Assembly (NCBI RefSeq): GCF_020382885.2
Contig: NC_058499.1
Span: 15,547,872-15,611,871 of the forward strand
Direction of reading: 5' to 3'
From: Scatophagus argus
Lineage: Eukaryota; Chordata; Actinopteri; Scatophagidae
Length of the DNA: 64,000 nt
The notes under the pieces were generated by a model. The model searched no databases and had not been told where the DNA came from. It saw only the letters and a list, made by a program, of their open reading frames with translations. How positions within the stretch are numbered: position 1 is the stretch's first letter; every line of letters starts with the position of its first letter. This document shows positions 11,784 through 29,017 of the stretch, piece after piece. The position numbers were made by a program, and so were the translations under genes.

Positions 11784-12240
11784 GTGTCCAGGTAAATCTG
11801 ATGCAGTACATGAAGCTGAGCACCTCAAGAGATTTCCGTATCAACGCCGAGACTCTGGAGGCAGCCCTGCAGGAGCAGGACGACAGTCAGGAGGTAAGAG
11901 AAGTCTCACACTGTAACTAGCAGCTTCTCTCTCTCCGTCTTCCCTTACATTCACAGTGCATTAGCTGTTCCCCACTCCCTCTTTAGCTGACTACATGAGT
12001 CAGAGCTGGTTTGTTTGTTTGGGTTTTTTTTTTTTATTTATTGTGCAGACCTAGCAAACTGTTGAAATGTTTCACCTCGTGATGTTTTTGAATGCACTTG
12101 TTATGCACTGAACAGTTTTTATTCCAGCAGGCTTTTGCTGGGGGGGGAGATTTAAGTGTGTTTCTGCTTCCTGTCAGACCACAGAGCCACAGGACACAGA
12201 GGAGACACAAGAACCCAAACAGAAGAAGAGGAAACAGTGA
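2768..12240 (+). CDS. fanci: Fanconi anaemia group I protein (FANCI), complete
   Basis: FANCI pairs with FANCD2 as the ID2 clamp, which is loaded on DNA and monoubiquitinated by the FA core complex (FANCL-UBE2T) in interstrand crosslink repair. The spliced frame gives 1324 codons, close to human (1328). It matches human FANCI along its length: [33 protein letters not shown]-like, [33 protein letters not shown]. The ubiquitin-acceptor lysine is kept ([13 protein letters not shown]). An SQ cluster and a basic C-terminal NLS (KQKKRKQ) are also kept. An acidic run ([10 protein letters not shown]) lies in coding exon 20. Two in-frame ATGs (2768 and 2780) are possible; the second aligns better with the human start (MD-K). 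No stop or frameshift breaks the gene. Confidence 0.97.
6633..6731 (+). other. fanci: FANCI ubiquitination lysine and SQ phospho-cluster
   Basis: The AAG at 6633-6635 encodes the lysine in GRKSAV, equivalent to human K523, the monoubiquitination site. The same exon ends with three Ser-Gln pairs ([14 protein letters not shown]). These are the ATR/ATM-type sites whose phosphorylation controls ID2 activation in vertebrates. Both are intact, so canonical regulation is expected. Confidence 0.85.
8293..8341 (+). repeat. (TG)n tract at a fanci 3' splice site
   Basis: A nearly pure TG run, interrupted once by an extra T, ends four bases before the acceptor of the exon starting at 8346. It takes the place of a normal polypyrimidine tract. 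Confidence 0.95.
9331..9424. repeat. Possible dispersed teleost repeat fragment in a fanci intron
   Basis: The motif GTGGAGATTCTCAGTCATCC within this intron resembles a phrase I recall as dispersed in teleost genomes. It is followed by a short internal duplication (CCAGGACTTCCAGGACTTGTGACTTG region). No ends or target-site duplications are visible. Confidence 0.3.
9615..9697 (+). other. fanci: GC-AG intron of fanci with tandem acceptor
   Basis: The intron starts CAG/GCAAGT, the consensus for the rare GC donor class. It ends in CAGCAG, so splicing at the first or second AG would add or drop one glutamine. The human protein at this point (SSPQ-FVQM) favours the second AG (exon from 9698). Confidence 0.8.
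9778..9820. repeat. Remnant of a common fish interspersed repeat
   Basis: The stretch CAACCCAATTCCTAAAAGG followed by GGGACAGTGTGTGAAA resembles the end of a widespread fish repeat I recall (CAACCCCAATTCCAAAAAAG...). Only about 40 bases remain. Confidence 0.35.
11752..11780 (+). repeat. (TG)n tract at a second fanci 3' splice site
   Basis: A run of about 14 TG units ends eleven bases before the acceptor of the exon starting at 11792 (CCGTGTCCAG). Confidence 0.95.
12033..12042 (-). terminator. polg: Candidate polg poly(A) signal inside the last fanci intron
   Basis: On the minus strand two overlapping AATAAA hexamers lie about 345 bases past the polg stop. If used, the polg 3'UTR would cover the whole last fanci coding exon in antisense. 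A nearer AATAAA also overlaps the polg stop region (12382-12387), so site choice is uncertain. Confidence 0.45.
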
Positions 12241-12382
12241 GGGAAGACTCCTCAGTTTGATGCACTCATCTGCAAAGGCCTCACTGATCTTGACGTTGAC
12301 CAGCTGCTGAATGGCCTCCCAGCAGTAGTGTTTTTGAATAGCTGTTCTGTATAACTGCAGCTTTTTCCACAAAGTGCTTCCT

Positions 12383-19570
<7,188 letters not shown>

Positions 19571-19571
<1 letters not shown>

Positions 19572-19579
19572 CACCTCAT
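19571..19579 (-). other. polg: Two-codon uORF overlapping the polg start
   Basis: The leader reads ATG AGG TGA TG. A Met-Arg frame is terminated by a TGA that shares its last base with the polg ATG (TGATG). The upstream acceptor at 19586-19587 (CTTCCAG) places it in the spliced leader. Confidence 0.75.
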
Positions 19580-19585
19580 GAGGAG

Positions 19586-20405
19586 CTGGAAGACAATATC
19601 AATAACGTCAACCCTAATGATACGGATTAGCCCCACTTTGTCTCTAATGCAATGTTACAACGGGCTCAAACTGAAACACTGATACGGTTATTATAGATAC
19701 AGATCAATGTTTGTTATGATATCATCATAAGATAACAAACACTTACGATATATGATTTCGACAGTAATGTTGTAGAGTGGCTTACATTTTACCATACTGA
19801 CACTTTGATATTTCAACAGCTATGACCGACTTGCTCAAAAGTTTATTTCCCAACTTTAACGCTAAACATACGAGACATGAAAACAAATGCTGAACTAAAT
19901 GTTAGTTAGCTTAACTTCCTGTCGCATAACCATTAGCACAGATAGGCAAGTTGCAGAAAAATACTACGTACTTAGCTAAATTAATAAACCGACACCCTGC
20001 TAACGTATGCTTACTCGAGTCGTGCTCAACCCCCTATTGCCAATTTGTGTCTTCTATCTCCCTAAAAGTAAAAACAGACATCTCACCCGACCTGTGTTCT
20101 CAGGTACAGCGTCAAATAACCAAACTGCTCCACGGTCAATGCAGTGGTTACTTCTACACGCCTACCCACGAGGTTGTGGGGCCGAAGCAAGACGCAGCGT
20201 TAGCGACCCCAAGTGGCACGGATGACTGCATTTAATACAAACAAATGATTGAATGAACGCAAAGAAGACGGAACTGTCGTTTTTAACAATGGACAAGCAT
20301 AGATTACAATAGCATAGCATGCAAAAATATTATTCAACAATAGTCAATGCGGGCTCAGCATATGAGCATAGACAATACTGATGCCGCTCCAGACTCATCG
20401 CCGAC
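19586..20405 (-). promoter_or_regulatory. polg: polg leader intron, noncoding exon and promoter region
   Basis: An acceptor (TGTCTTCCAG) precedes the first coding exon. A possible donor (GGTCGG/GTGAGA) on the minus strand ends an upstream noncoding exon at 20087, with the transcription start somewhere around 20.1-20.2 kb. A noncoding first exon matches the human gene. This promoter is divergent from tvp23, with a tRNA gene between. Confidence 0.45.
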
Positions 20406-20478
20406 GGCCGCGTGGCCTAATGGATAAGGCGTCTGACTTCGGATCAGAAGATTGCAGGTTCGAGTCCTGCCGCGGTCG
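20406..20478 (+). tRNA. tRNA-Arg(TCG)
   Basis: This 73-nt gene has a good cloverleaf. The acceptor GGCCGCG pairs with CGCGGTC (one G-U pair). The D arm contains TGGCCTAATGGATAAGGC. The anticodon arm is TCTGA-CTTCGGA-TCAGA with anticodon TCG, and the T loop is GGTTCGAGTCC. A TTTT terminator follows at 20482-20485. It decodes CGA and CGG-type arginine codons and has no intron. The leading G (usually GA in mammals) makes a wobble pair at position 2. Confidence 0.97.
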
Positions 20479-20898
20479 TAATTTTGAGTTCTGCTGCATG
20501 CTGATGACTTTTCTCCTGTACATGGTGCCTCGTTGGAAAAGGCAAATCCTTTATCGACATTTGCCTAACCATATTGCAATGCATGATTTTATCCTATCTG
20601 ATAAAAAAAGCATTTTATTTATCTCAAAACAATTTTTAGCCCTGCTTGCTGATGTGGATGTGAATGTAGTGACAGAAAGCAGTGTCGGTCTTATTTCACT
20701 GCAACACCTGGCATATTCTAGCCCAGCAATACAGCTACGCTTTCCCCAAACGGTACTTTGCTTTGTTATACCTACTATGAAACCAATGGGTATTTTCTAC
20801 CTATCTCTAAATATAGCCTACAGTGTTCGCCTGTATTGTATTAGCGAGGTTTGGCGTGATTTATCCTGTTGTGTTTTGTCTTTGGTTCTTGTCAGGCG
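20479..20898. other. tRNA-tvp23 spacer and tvp23 leader
   Basis: This contains the presumed tvp23 promoter. A TTGTCAG acceptor-like sequence three bases before the ATG suggests the leader is spliced. A long open frame runs through the tRNA and this spacer but has no protein similarity and is a product of the tRNA sequence. Confidence 0.4.
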
Positions 20899-22228
<1,330 letters not shown>

Positions 22229-22290
22229 AGATTGCCTCGTGCACCCACACAGCCACCCTGCTATACTTGTGTGTCTTTATGTGTGGGTCT

Positions 22291-22314
22291 TTGTGTGTGT
22301 GTGTGTGTGTGTGT
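22291..22314 (+). repeat. (TG)n in the tvp23 3'UTR
   Basis: About 12 TG units start about 60 bases after the stop codon. Confidence 0.9.
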
Positions 22315-22784
22315 GAACAAGAGGGGGATGAGAGGTGCCTCATTTCCAAAGTTCACACAAACTGCATCTACTTGAAAGGCTGTGTGTGCCTTGTGCATCC
22401 CTTATGCTGCCGACTGTTCACATGGATCAGTCTGGCTATGATGAAGGAAGTGAATTTGATTTTTTCCTCCTCAGTCAGATATGGAGTTGAAAGCAGCATC
22501 TTTTCAAGCAGCTCATAAATCCTAGATTGGGATGTAGGCTAAATGTTCTTTCTTTTGGTTTACATGAATCTGTGACAGATCTCAAAATCTGACAGAAAGA
22601 GTCCTAAAGTAGTCCTAAACTCCTTAGTAATCCCTGAGAAAATTGGCTTCACTGGAGGAAGAAAAGTGAGTCAGTAGTGTGTGTCAAGTGGTTAAATGGC
22701 CCAACCTGTCTCTGATGTTTGGATGACAATGTTTCACATTGTTTCAGATACAGTGTTAAAGGTTTATAATTCATTCAAATGACC

Positions 22785-22790
22785 AATAAA
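22785..22790 (+). terminator. tvp23a: tvp23 poly(A) signal
   Basis: AATAAA lies about 560 bases after the tvp23 stop, the first such hexamer downstream on this strand. Confidence 0.65.
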
Positions 22791-24380
22791 GATTGATTTT
22801 GATGAAAATGTCAGACGTTAATCAGCGGAAAACCTTTGTGTTGTGTCATGTGTGCTTCAGTGCACCACGTGATGAATGAATGAGCAAACACACACAAACC
22901 AGACAAAGGAATGGGAACCATGTTTTGTTAAATATATACAGTATATATATACATATGCATAAATAAATAAAGAGAGAGCGAGAGAGAGAGACGTCTGATG
23001 TATTTTTCATTCATTTGTGCCAGGCTGAACTAGTCCAGTTTTTAGGTTGTAGGCCTTTTGAAGCCTATCCCTAAATAGGAATGCAGTGGGAGTTTCAAAA
23101 AAGCTTTACATGCTTCATAAGTTTATAATTTAGCCACCAGGCACTCAGAACTGTTCGCGATGATGAGAACCCTCAACTATATTCATTATGAAAATCTTGT
23201 GCCTTAAATTCTACTAGTAGACATGTCTAAAAGAGATCATCTCTTTTTAGCTGCTCCCAGTATAGTTTACTACATATAAAGTGCTCAGAAAACACTTTCT
23301 TCTGGCCGTACAGATTTGGAGGGAACTGTTCATAATCTTGGCCGTGGCCCCGGTGCTCTCAAGCCATCACTTGTCAGAAACAACCGCCTCAGTCTACAAA
23401 GATGCTTTATTTGTCAAGACAGCTCACTCCAACTCCCAGACTGTGAAATTTTTTCGTCGGGGGGACCGGAATTAATTTTCTTGTGCTCACTCGGCTAAAC
23501 CATCCAACCCAAGCTATTTCAAAGCAATAAAACTAATCTATGAAGGAAGAGTTTTTTTTTGTTTGTTTTTTAAAAATATGATACCACTAGGCTTCTCTTA
23601 AAGTTATACTGGGACAAATAGTTTATTTCATACCCATCATGTGAATGGGAACATTCGGCTGTGTAAAATACTACATTCCTTACCAACCAAATGATTGTTT
23701 TGCAAGTGTTCAAATTAATCAACTCTGTCAAATACACTTCACTCAACCTCACCACACCTGAGTGGGCTGTGGCTGCTGTCAAAGTGGGCCAATCACAGGG
23801 CGAATTAAATGATAAAAACGTTTGCAGTGACTGGCTCCAAGTTAAACTATGCAAATATACAAAGGACTGAATGCAAGTTTTATTTTGTTGTTAAGACTGT
23901 GTTTTGAGACTACCTAGTAGGCTACTGGATTTTGCTTGTGTAAACCAGTTAGATTTTTATTGATTTTCAGAGAAAATATTAATAGAGCACAATGAAATCG
24001 TGAAATTAATTTATGAAATTATCAAAAGCTCCAAAAAAGTTAGTAGATGGACGTACTGGTCACGACTGCTTTTCCAGTGTTAAAGATGAACCTTCAGTCT
24101 CAACTTCCTTGAAACTCCAATTGAAACTCCTTGAAACATCAATCAAAAGCTCCAGAAAACTTTACCAAGAGGTGAGACTGGCTTGTCAAAGTGACAAGGG
24201 GCTTATCTTGTGCATTCTTTAGTCTTGTTCACATCAGCAGTAGCAGCAGTACTCGAAGTAGTGGTAATAGTAGAAGTAGTAGCCAAGTAGTGAGGAAATC
24301 AATAAAAAGAGCGAGAAGCGTGTTAGAAGTGAGATGTCTCTCAGAACTGAGACGTTCTTTGGTGCCGCCGGTCGACTCTG
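22791..24380. other. tvp23-mir-9-3 spacer
   Basis: No gene is recognised. It contains a short AT-rich run and a (GA)n stretch near 22.97 kb. Open frames at 23281-23854 look like chance. Confidence 0.45.
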
Positions 24381-24420
24381 TGATTGGTCAACAAGCCGCG
24401 CTGGTCGTGGCATGACGTCA
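24381..24420 (+). promoter_or_regulatory. CCAAT/CRE promoter, candidate start of the mir-9-3 host transcript
   Basis: An inverted CCAAT box (TGATTGGTCA, 24381-24390) is followed 23 bases later by a perfect palindromic cAMP-response element (TGACGTCA, 24413-24420). The surrounding 24.36-24.56 kb is locally CpG-rich against AT-rich flanks. This is the only such cluster between tvp23 and mir-9-3. Direction is inferred from the downstream donor and the miRNA. Confidence 0.55.
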
Positions 24421-24652
24421 GTGCGGGAGCGAGTAGAGGAAGCGCGCAGACTGGAGGAGAAACAGAAGCTGGAGGACTGGGGATGAAAGTGGACTCACCT
24501 GAGAGCAGCGGCGTTGACGCGCCACAAGGCCCCGATGTAAACGCAGAAAAATCCATCTGGAAAATTCCTTACGACCTGAAGTTGAGGACATTTCCCTCCT
24601 GTCTCTGCTTTGCTTCTGAAAGTGGCAAGAAACGCGTCTGAAATCAGACAAG
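24421..24652 (+). ncRNA. Inferred exon 1 of the mir-9-3 host transcript
   Basis: GC-rich sequence just past the CRE ends at a moderate donor (GACAAG/GTTCGT, last base 24652). It contains a complete 52-codon frame from the ATG at 24484 to a TGA at 24639-24641, with no known similarity. Transcription is inferred from the promoter motifs and the mir-9-3 hairpin 1.6 kb downstream. Confidence 0.35.
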
Positions 24653-25182
24653 GTTCGTACATTACAGCGTTACCAGCTTTCAGCCTCTTCTTGTGCCATC
24701 TCCGTGTGTGTTATGCAGAGAATTTAGGGACACAGAAGGTGCATGTTCAGCTTACCTCGCATTGCCTCACCTCTGAGTTTATTTTCTTTGCTTTAACATT
24801 ATGTAATCCTCAGAAATGCTCTCACGTATCTTTAAAAAATTAAATCTCTTGGTCCTCAGACAGACAGAAAAAAACCCTTGTTCTTTTAAGTGGCAGAATA
24901 TTACACCACGTACATCAGCCTGTTATTATGATCAGTAACAACTGCTTCCTCTAATAGCTTATGCGGATAATCCTTGCGATGTGAAATAGTCCAGTTTTAG
25001 AATAAGTAGGCCAGTCGCAACTCTCATTAAAAGTAGGGATCAGTTGCCCCCCAACTCCCACCCCCCCCTCTCCAAGAGCACCGAAGAGCCAAGAGCAAAT
25101 TAAATCATCTTAAACCTTCACATCATTTTTTTTTTTTAAGAAAAGAGTCAGCTGTTGATCTCGGAGCATCAGTGAACCTGCT

Positions 25183-25213
<31 letters not shown>

Positions 25214-26143
25214 AGAGGCGTTTCTGTGCCGTGTCAGGTTCACGGTCATGCTTTCAGGCCGCCCTGTAGTTTATTCACACGGACGTTTCATGATCATCCA
25301 GTGTGGCAAAACAGGCTGATACGACGATGTGCGCTCCTCAGCGTTAAGCAAGCGTTGCCTTCACGTGTAGACACACAGACTTTAACTTCTAAAGCGTGAA
25401 TCTGTATGAATTTTACGGTTTATACCGCTGTAAAATAGTCAAATGTCAGCAGCTGTGTGAAATATAAGAATAATAGACTACCTGGTGTAAAAGGAAGATG
25501 AGACAGCTCTGCTGAATAAGGCCTGTCGTTAACTGGAGACGCGGATTAAATCTTTCACTGTACATGTGGGTATTTGTGAAGGCAACCCAGCACGTGAAAT
25601 GTGACTGGCGTGTGTTTCAAAAGGCTCATTTGCCAGTTCAGGCTTGCGAAGTCAGTAGTCGATAAGAGCAAACATTTTCTGCTTTGTTAATTGTGTAATA
25701 ATACGTCCGACTCTTTATATAGAAATAAAAGAGAAGGGATGCTAATGCAGTAACAGCAACACATTTAAATATAAATCCAAAATATTCCGATGCCATACAG
25801 TCATCACAGAGGCTTTTTTTATTTTAGAATAAGGCTTGTGAAACATATGTACGATGCAAACTGAAATATGAGGTGTAATGTGAGTGTAACTGATCGGGCC
25901 TGTGGTGATACATGACGACAGGAATATCTGACGGCTGTAAGCTTTAGTTTGCAGCTGTTCAGATTTCACACACACACACACACACACACACTGATCGTGT
26001 CCTCTTATCGTGCTGGACTGCAGTCGTTTCCCTGTGGCCTCAATCTGTTTATGTGTGATTAAAAAGAATGACAATGTAAATGAGCCCTGCGGATGAATAT
26101 TTCAGGTTTACTAAAACTATGTTCACCCTTCACCTCGTTGCAG
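24653..26143 (+). other. Inferred host intron 1
   Basis: No gene is recognised. It carries a (CAG)9 tract (25184-25210) and a (CA)n tract (25968-25991). Confidence 0.35.
25184..25210 (+). repeat. (CAG)9 tract
   Basis: Nine perfect CAG units lie in noncoding sequence 1 kb upstream of mir-9-3. An open frame would read them as poly-Gln, but it lacks splice and similarity support. Confidence 0.9.
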
Positions 26144-26345
26144 ATCAGGCCAGCGTCATGTCGGGCCGCACACGGTGTGTGAGTGTGTGTGAGGGAGAGA
26201 GGAGGTCTGTTTCTGTCTTTGGTTATCTAGCTGTATGAGTGTTAAATACCTGTCATAAAGCTAGATAACCGAAAGTAGAAATGGCTTCCAATTTACTCAC
26301 GCTTTACTGAGAGAAGAGACGGATTTTAACCTTCGCCTCAAACAG
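26144..26345 (+). ncRNA. Inferred exon carrying the mir-9-3 hairpin
   Basis: A strong acceptor (CCTTCACCTCGTTGCAG, ending 26143) and an excellent donor (AAACAG/GTAAGA, last base 26345) frame a 202-base interval. The entire mir-9-3 hairpin lies within it. This suggests the miRNA is exonic rather than intronic. No long frame is present, as expected for a noncoding host. Confidence 0.5.
26201..26289 (+). ncRNA. mir9-3: microRNA mir-9-3 precursor
   Basis: miR-9 is a deeply conserved neural microRNA promoting neurogenesis by repressing Hes/Her, TLX and related genes. The 5p arm (26216-26238) begins TCTTTGGTTATCTAGCTGTA, identical to known miR-9-5p. The 3p arm (26255-26276) is ATAAAGCTAGATAACCGAAA plus two bases, identical to miR-9-3p. 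The two arms pair along their length around a 16-base loop (GTGTTAAATACCTGTC). The flanks (GGAGG-CTGTTTCT and AGTAGAAATG-CTTC) match the human mir-9-3 precursor rather than mir-9-1 or mir-9-2. The position between polg and rhcg is also that of human MIR9-3. The loop differs from human, as is usual. Confidence 0.97.
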
Positions 26346-28301
26346 GTAAGACAATAGTTTGGCTTTGGGGATTTTTTTTCTTGAAGATTTTCAAGAAATT
26401 TAGCATTGATATAATGCAGAATGGCTGGTGCAATATGTAAGGTGTACAAACACGTGTAATTAATAATATAGCATTTTTAACATAGCGTGCTAAATGAGTT
26501 TTTTTTGTTTTAATTTTATTATAGCATATGGCAGAAAATATGTGTTTTTAGTAAGGAAAAGAAAAATGCCTTTAACAGAATATATGGATTGATTTATCTT
26601 TATTCTTTTTTACCTCATGGGGAAAGACAAGGTGTAAGGTTCACCCACACAGCTTCTCCTGGGTCACTGTGCTACGGAGTTTGATATTTAGGCCTGGAAA
26701 TGTTTGCTTCTGTTTTGTTAATCTTCACTTTATTTTGAGGATTCAGTATGTGAGCTCTTTGAATTTGCTAAGTCAATGAGCGGTCCTGTGTTATGGTGCT
26801 TTTAAGGGTTGCTGTGCATTCGGGCGCTGGTGCTGCATGGTGCTGAACGTTGGTGGTGGGTGGAGGGCAAAGGTGTAAACAAGAACTCCCCAACTTCCTC
26901 CATTTCTGTGACTCCAAAATTAATGCGCAAGAGACCTGTGATTTAGAAACATCATAGGAGAAGAATTTTGATTCGTATTGAGTGGGAAAAAATAAGGTAA
27001 TATTGTGGGAATGTATGGGTCATGACAGGGCTTTTTTCACAGCAGATGTGTTGATTTGCAAAGCATCATGACAGAGAGCCAGCATGCACAACACCAGGAC
27101 TCTCAGACTGAAGCAGCTAAGTGGAATTCAGCCATTATTTGTTTCATTTCTTACACCTGTGCTTTCCGCATTGGGACAAGTCACAGTGTTTTTTTGTGAG
27201 ATAAGGCCTTACTGATCCGCCGTGCTCTCCTGAAGTGAGTGAAAAAATACACTGAAGCTGAAGGTCCTCCAGGATTTCTCTCAGCGATCCCATGAGGTAT
27301 CTGCTTTGAGACACACTGGTGTGTTGCCATGCCATCCTTAGCCAGTGCATATATTTTACCAAAGCAGATGCTCCTTAATTTACTTTAATCTTTTGGATGA
27401 GAACTTTCAATTTGTGTAACAAATGACACCACATTTTGGATTTAACATAACTAGATTTTTATGTTTGAGGAGGCTAATGCTTTGTCCAGGCACTAATGTC
27501 TCCAGGACTGCACTTGAGTGGTATAACACCCTATGCACACAGGGTTAAAAAAAAACCTCTTGGCATCTGTATTTAAAGCTGTAAAGAATCCTGGGACCTT
27601 TGGGATACATTGTGTCTCGCCTCAATGAGAAGGCCGGGGCCATCCTGTAGACAGGAACTGAACTTTTCAACTTGGTACTTCAGCGCTGTGCGGTGCATAC
27701 GCTCAGCCCGGAGAATGCCACTAAAGCCTAAAGAGCACCAAAGTGAGATGAGTTTTCATTCACTCTGTTAACTACCTATTGCAGAAGAGCTCGCTGACAA
27801 ACCGGGCTAATTGCTTCATTTCACAGTGAGATATTGGATATGTGAAAAGGCCATGGTCCAAGCCTTTTCCCGAGCTTTGCCTGGTATCGTGTCAACATGG
27901 CGCGCCTCCTTAATGAATGGGAATAAAAACGCTTGAGGCTTTATTTATGGGATGGTCCAAAGCACCCTTGTTTCAACCTGTGTGCATGTCTCATGCAAAT
28001 GATTCTTTTTATTCTTTTACTGTGGCAAAGATACACACTCATGGACCCACCCCCCCAAAAAAACAAAACAAAAACAAAAACAAAAAAAAACACACATGAA
28101 GGACATTGCTCTTTGAATGAGCAAAGCTGGCCACATATTTAAAAGTTTTGCTAACTTTGTAAAGAATAACTGAATCAGCTGTTTAATTAGGAATCTATAA
28201 TCTAAAGTCCGTGCGTGCTTCGCTATACTGATAACTGAAAGTACAAAATGTGCTTTTCATGTTTTCCTCCATTTTCTCTCCTCCATCTGCTCCTGTTACA
28301 G
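26346..28301 (+). other. Inferred host intron 2
   Basis: No gene is recognised. The region around 27.6-27.9 kb is less AT-rich than its surroundings and could hold a conserved regulatory element, but I cannot show this without comparison. Confidence 0.3.
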
Positions 28302-28597
28302 GCCTCTGATTAACGACGCTGAATGATCGAAGATTCCTGAAAAGAGGGTAGAACCACAATTAAAAGAAAACGAGGAGAGAAAAACGGTTGGTCCGGAATT
28401 GCCACCTCCCCCCACCACTCCTCATCCTTTTTACCCAAGAGCCTCTAATGCCATCTGTACTGCCAACGGGGGGACGCTTCGCCCATGCCAGGAGGCGGAC
28501 AAAGACCCCGCCGGATCCTTGGAGTATGGGCGCGCTCGGAGGAGCCATCTTGGGAGATGTTGCTGTGACACCTAAAATGGCTGGGCTGGCATACGAG
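28302..28597 (+). ncRNA. Inferred exon 3 of the mir-9-3 host transcript
   Basis: An acceptor (TGCTCCTGTTACAG, ending 28301) and a consensus donor (TACGAG/GTGAGC, last base 28597) bracket a GC-rich interval. From an ATG at 28448 it stays open for exactly 50 codons up to the donor. Confidence 0.4.
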
Positions 28598-28979
28598 GTG
28601 AGCTGCATCATGGTTTCCTGTTGGGTACCAGTGGTGATGGTGGTGGTGAGCGGGAGGTGGGGGAGTGTATGTGTGATTTTGTGTGTGTGTGTGTGATGGG
28701 GGATGGGGGCAGGAGGAAGGACGAGGGAAAGAAGAAGAGTTTCCTATTTCCTCCCCAGTCACACATGGCCTCTCCCTTTTCTCTTCTATCTTCTGCTCCT
28801 GCTAATTAGCAGTTAAGGGGTGATGCTGAGGGGGGGAGGAAGGGTGGTGATGGTTGGTGGTGGTGGGGAGGGGTGAGGTGGAGGGTGCTAGCAAACAAAA
28901 TTAATGAGCTGGCACTGGTTGAAGGAAACCTGCCATCCTCTCTTGTCATGGTGCTTCTTTGCTCTCTGATGCACACCAG

Positions 28980-29017
<38 letters not shown>

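Larger units (their letters stand above)
2761..12240 (+). other. fanci: fanci coding exon map
   Basis: Coding exons read from splice sites and phase: 2768-2860, 2983-3055, 3183-3313, 3750-3903, 4040-4097, 4366-4407, 4553-4676, 4784-4869, 4967-5099, 5193-5270, 5363-5499, 5772-5952, 6058-6145, 6257-6387, 6470-6540, 6617-6731, 6852-6974, 7186-7254, 7349-7450, 7534-7719, 8110-8231, 8346-8507, 8598-8777, 8880-9046, 9138-9208, 9498-9614, 9698-9749, 9865-9992, 10303-10368, 10472-10568, 10699-10883, 10987-11043, 11115-11174, 11321-11395, 11525-11620, 11792-11893, 12178-12240. The lengths sum to 3975 bases, exactly 1325 codons with the stop. The first exon begins at 2761. All introns are GT-AG except one with a GC donor after 9614. 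Confidence 0.9.

Noticed and set aside
12034-12372. 112-codon minus-strand frame next to polg
   Set aside because: It is the reverse of the fanci last exon and UTR. The true polg C-terminus is the small exon at 12383-12441.
25172-25399. Poly-Gln protein from the (CAG)9 tract
   Set aside because: The frame is short, its start is arbitrary, and it lacks splice or similarity support. The tract is treated as a microsatellite.
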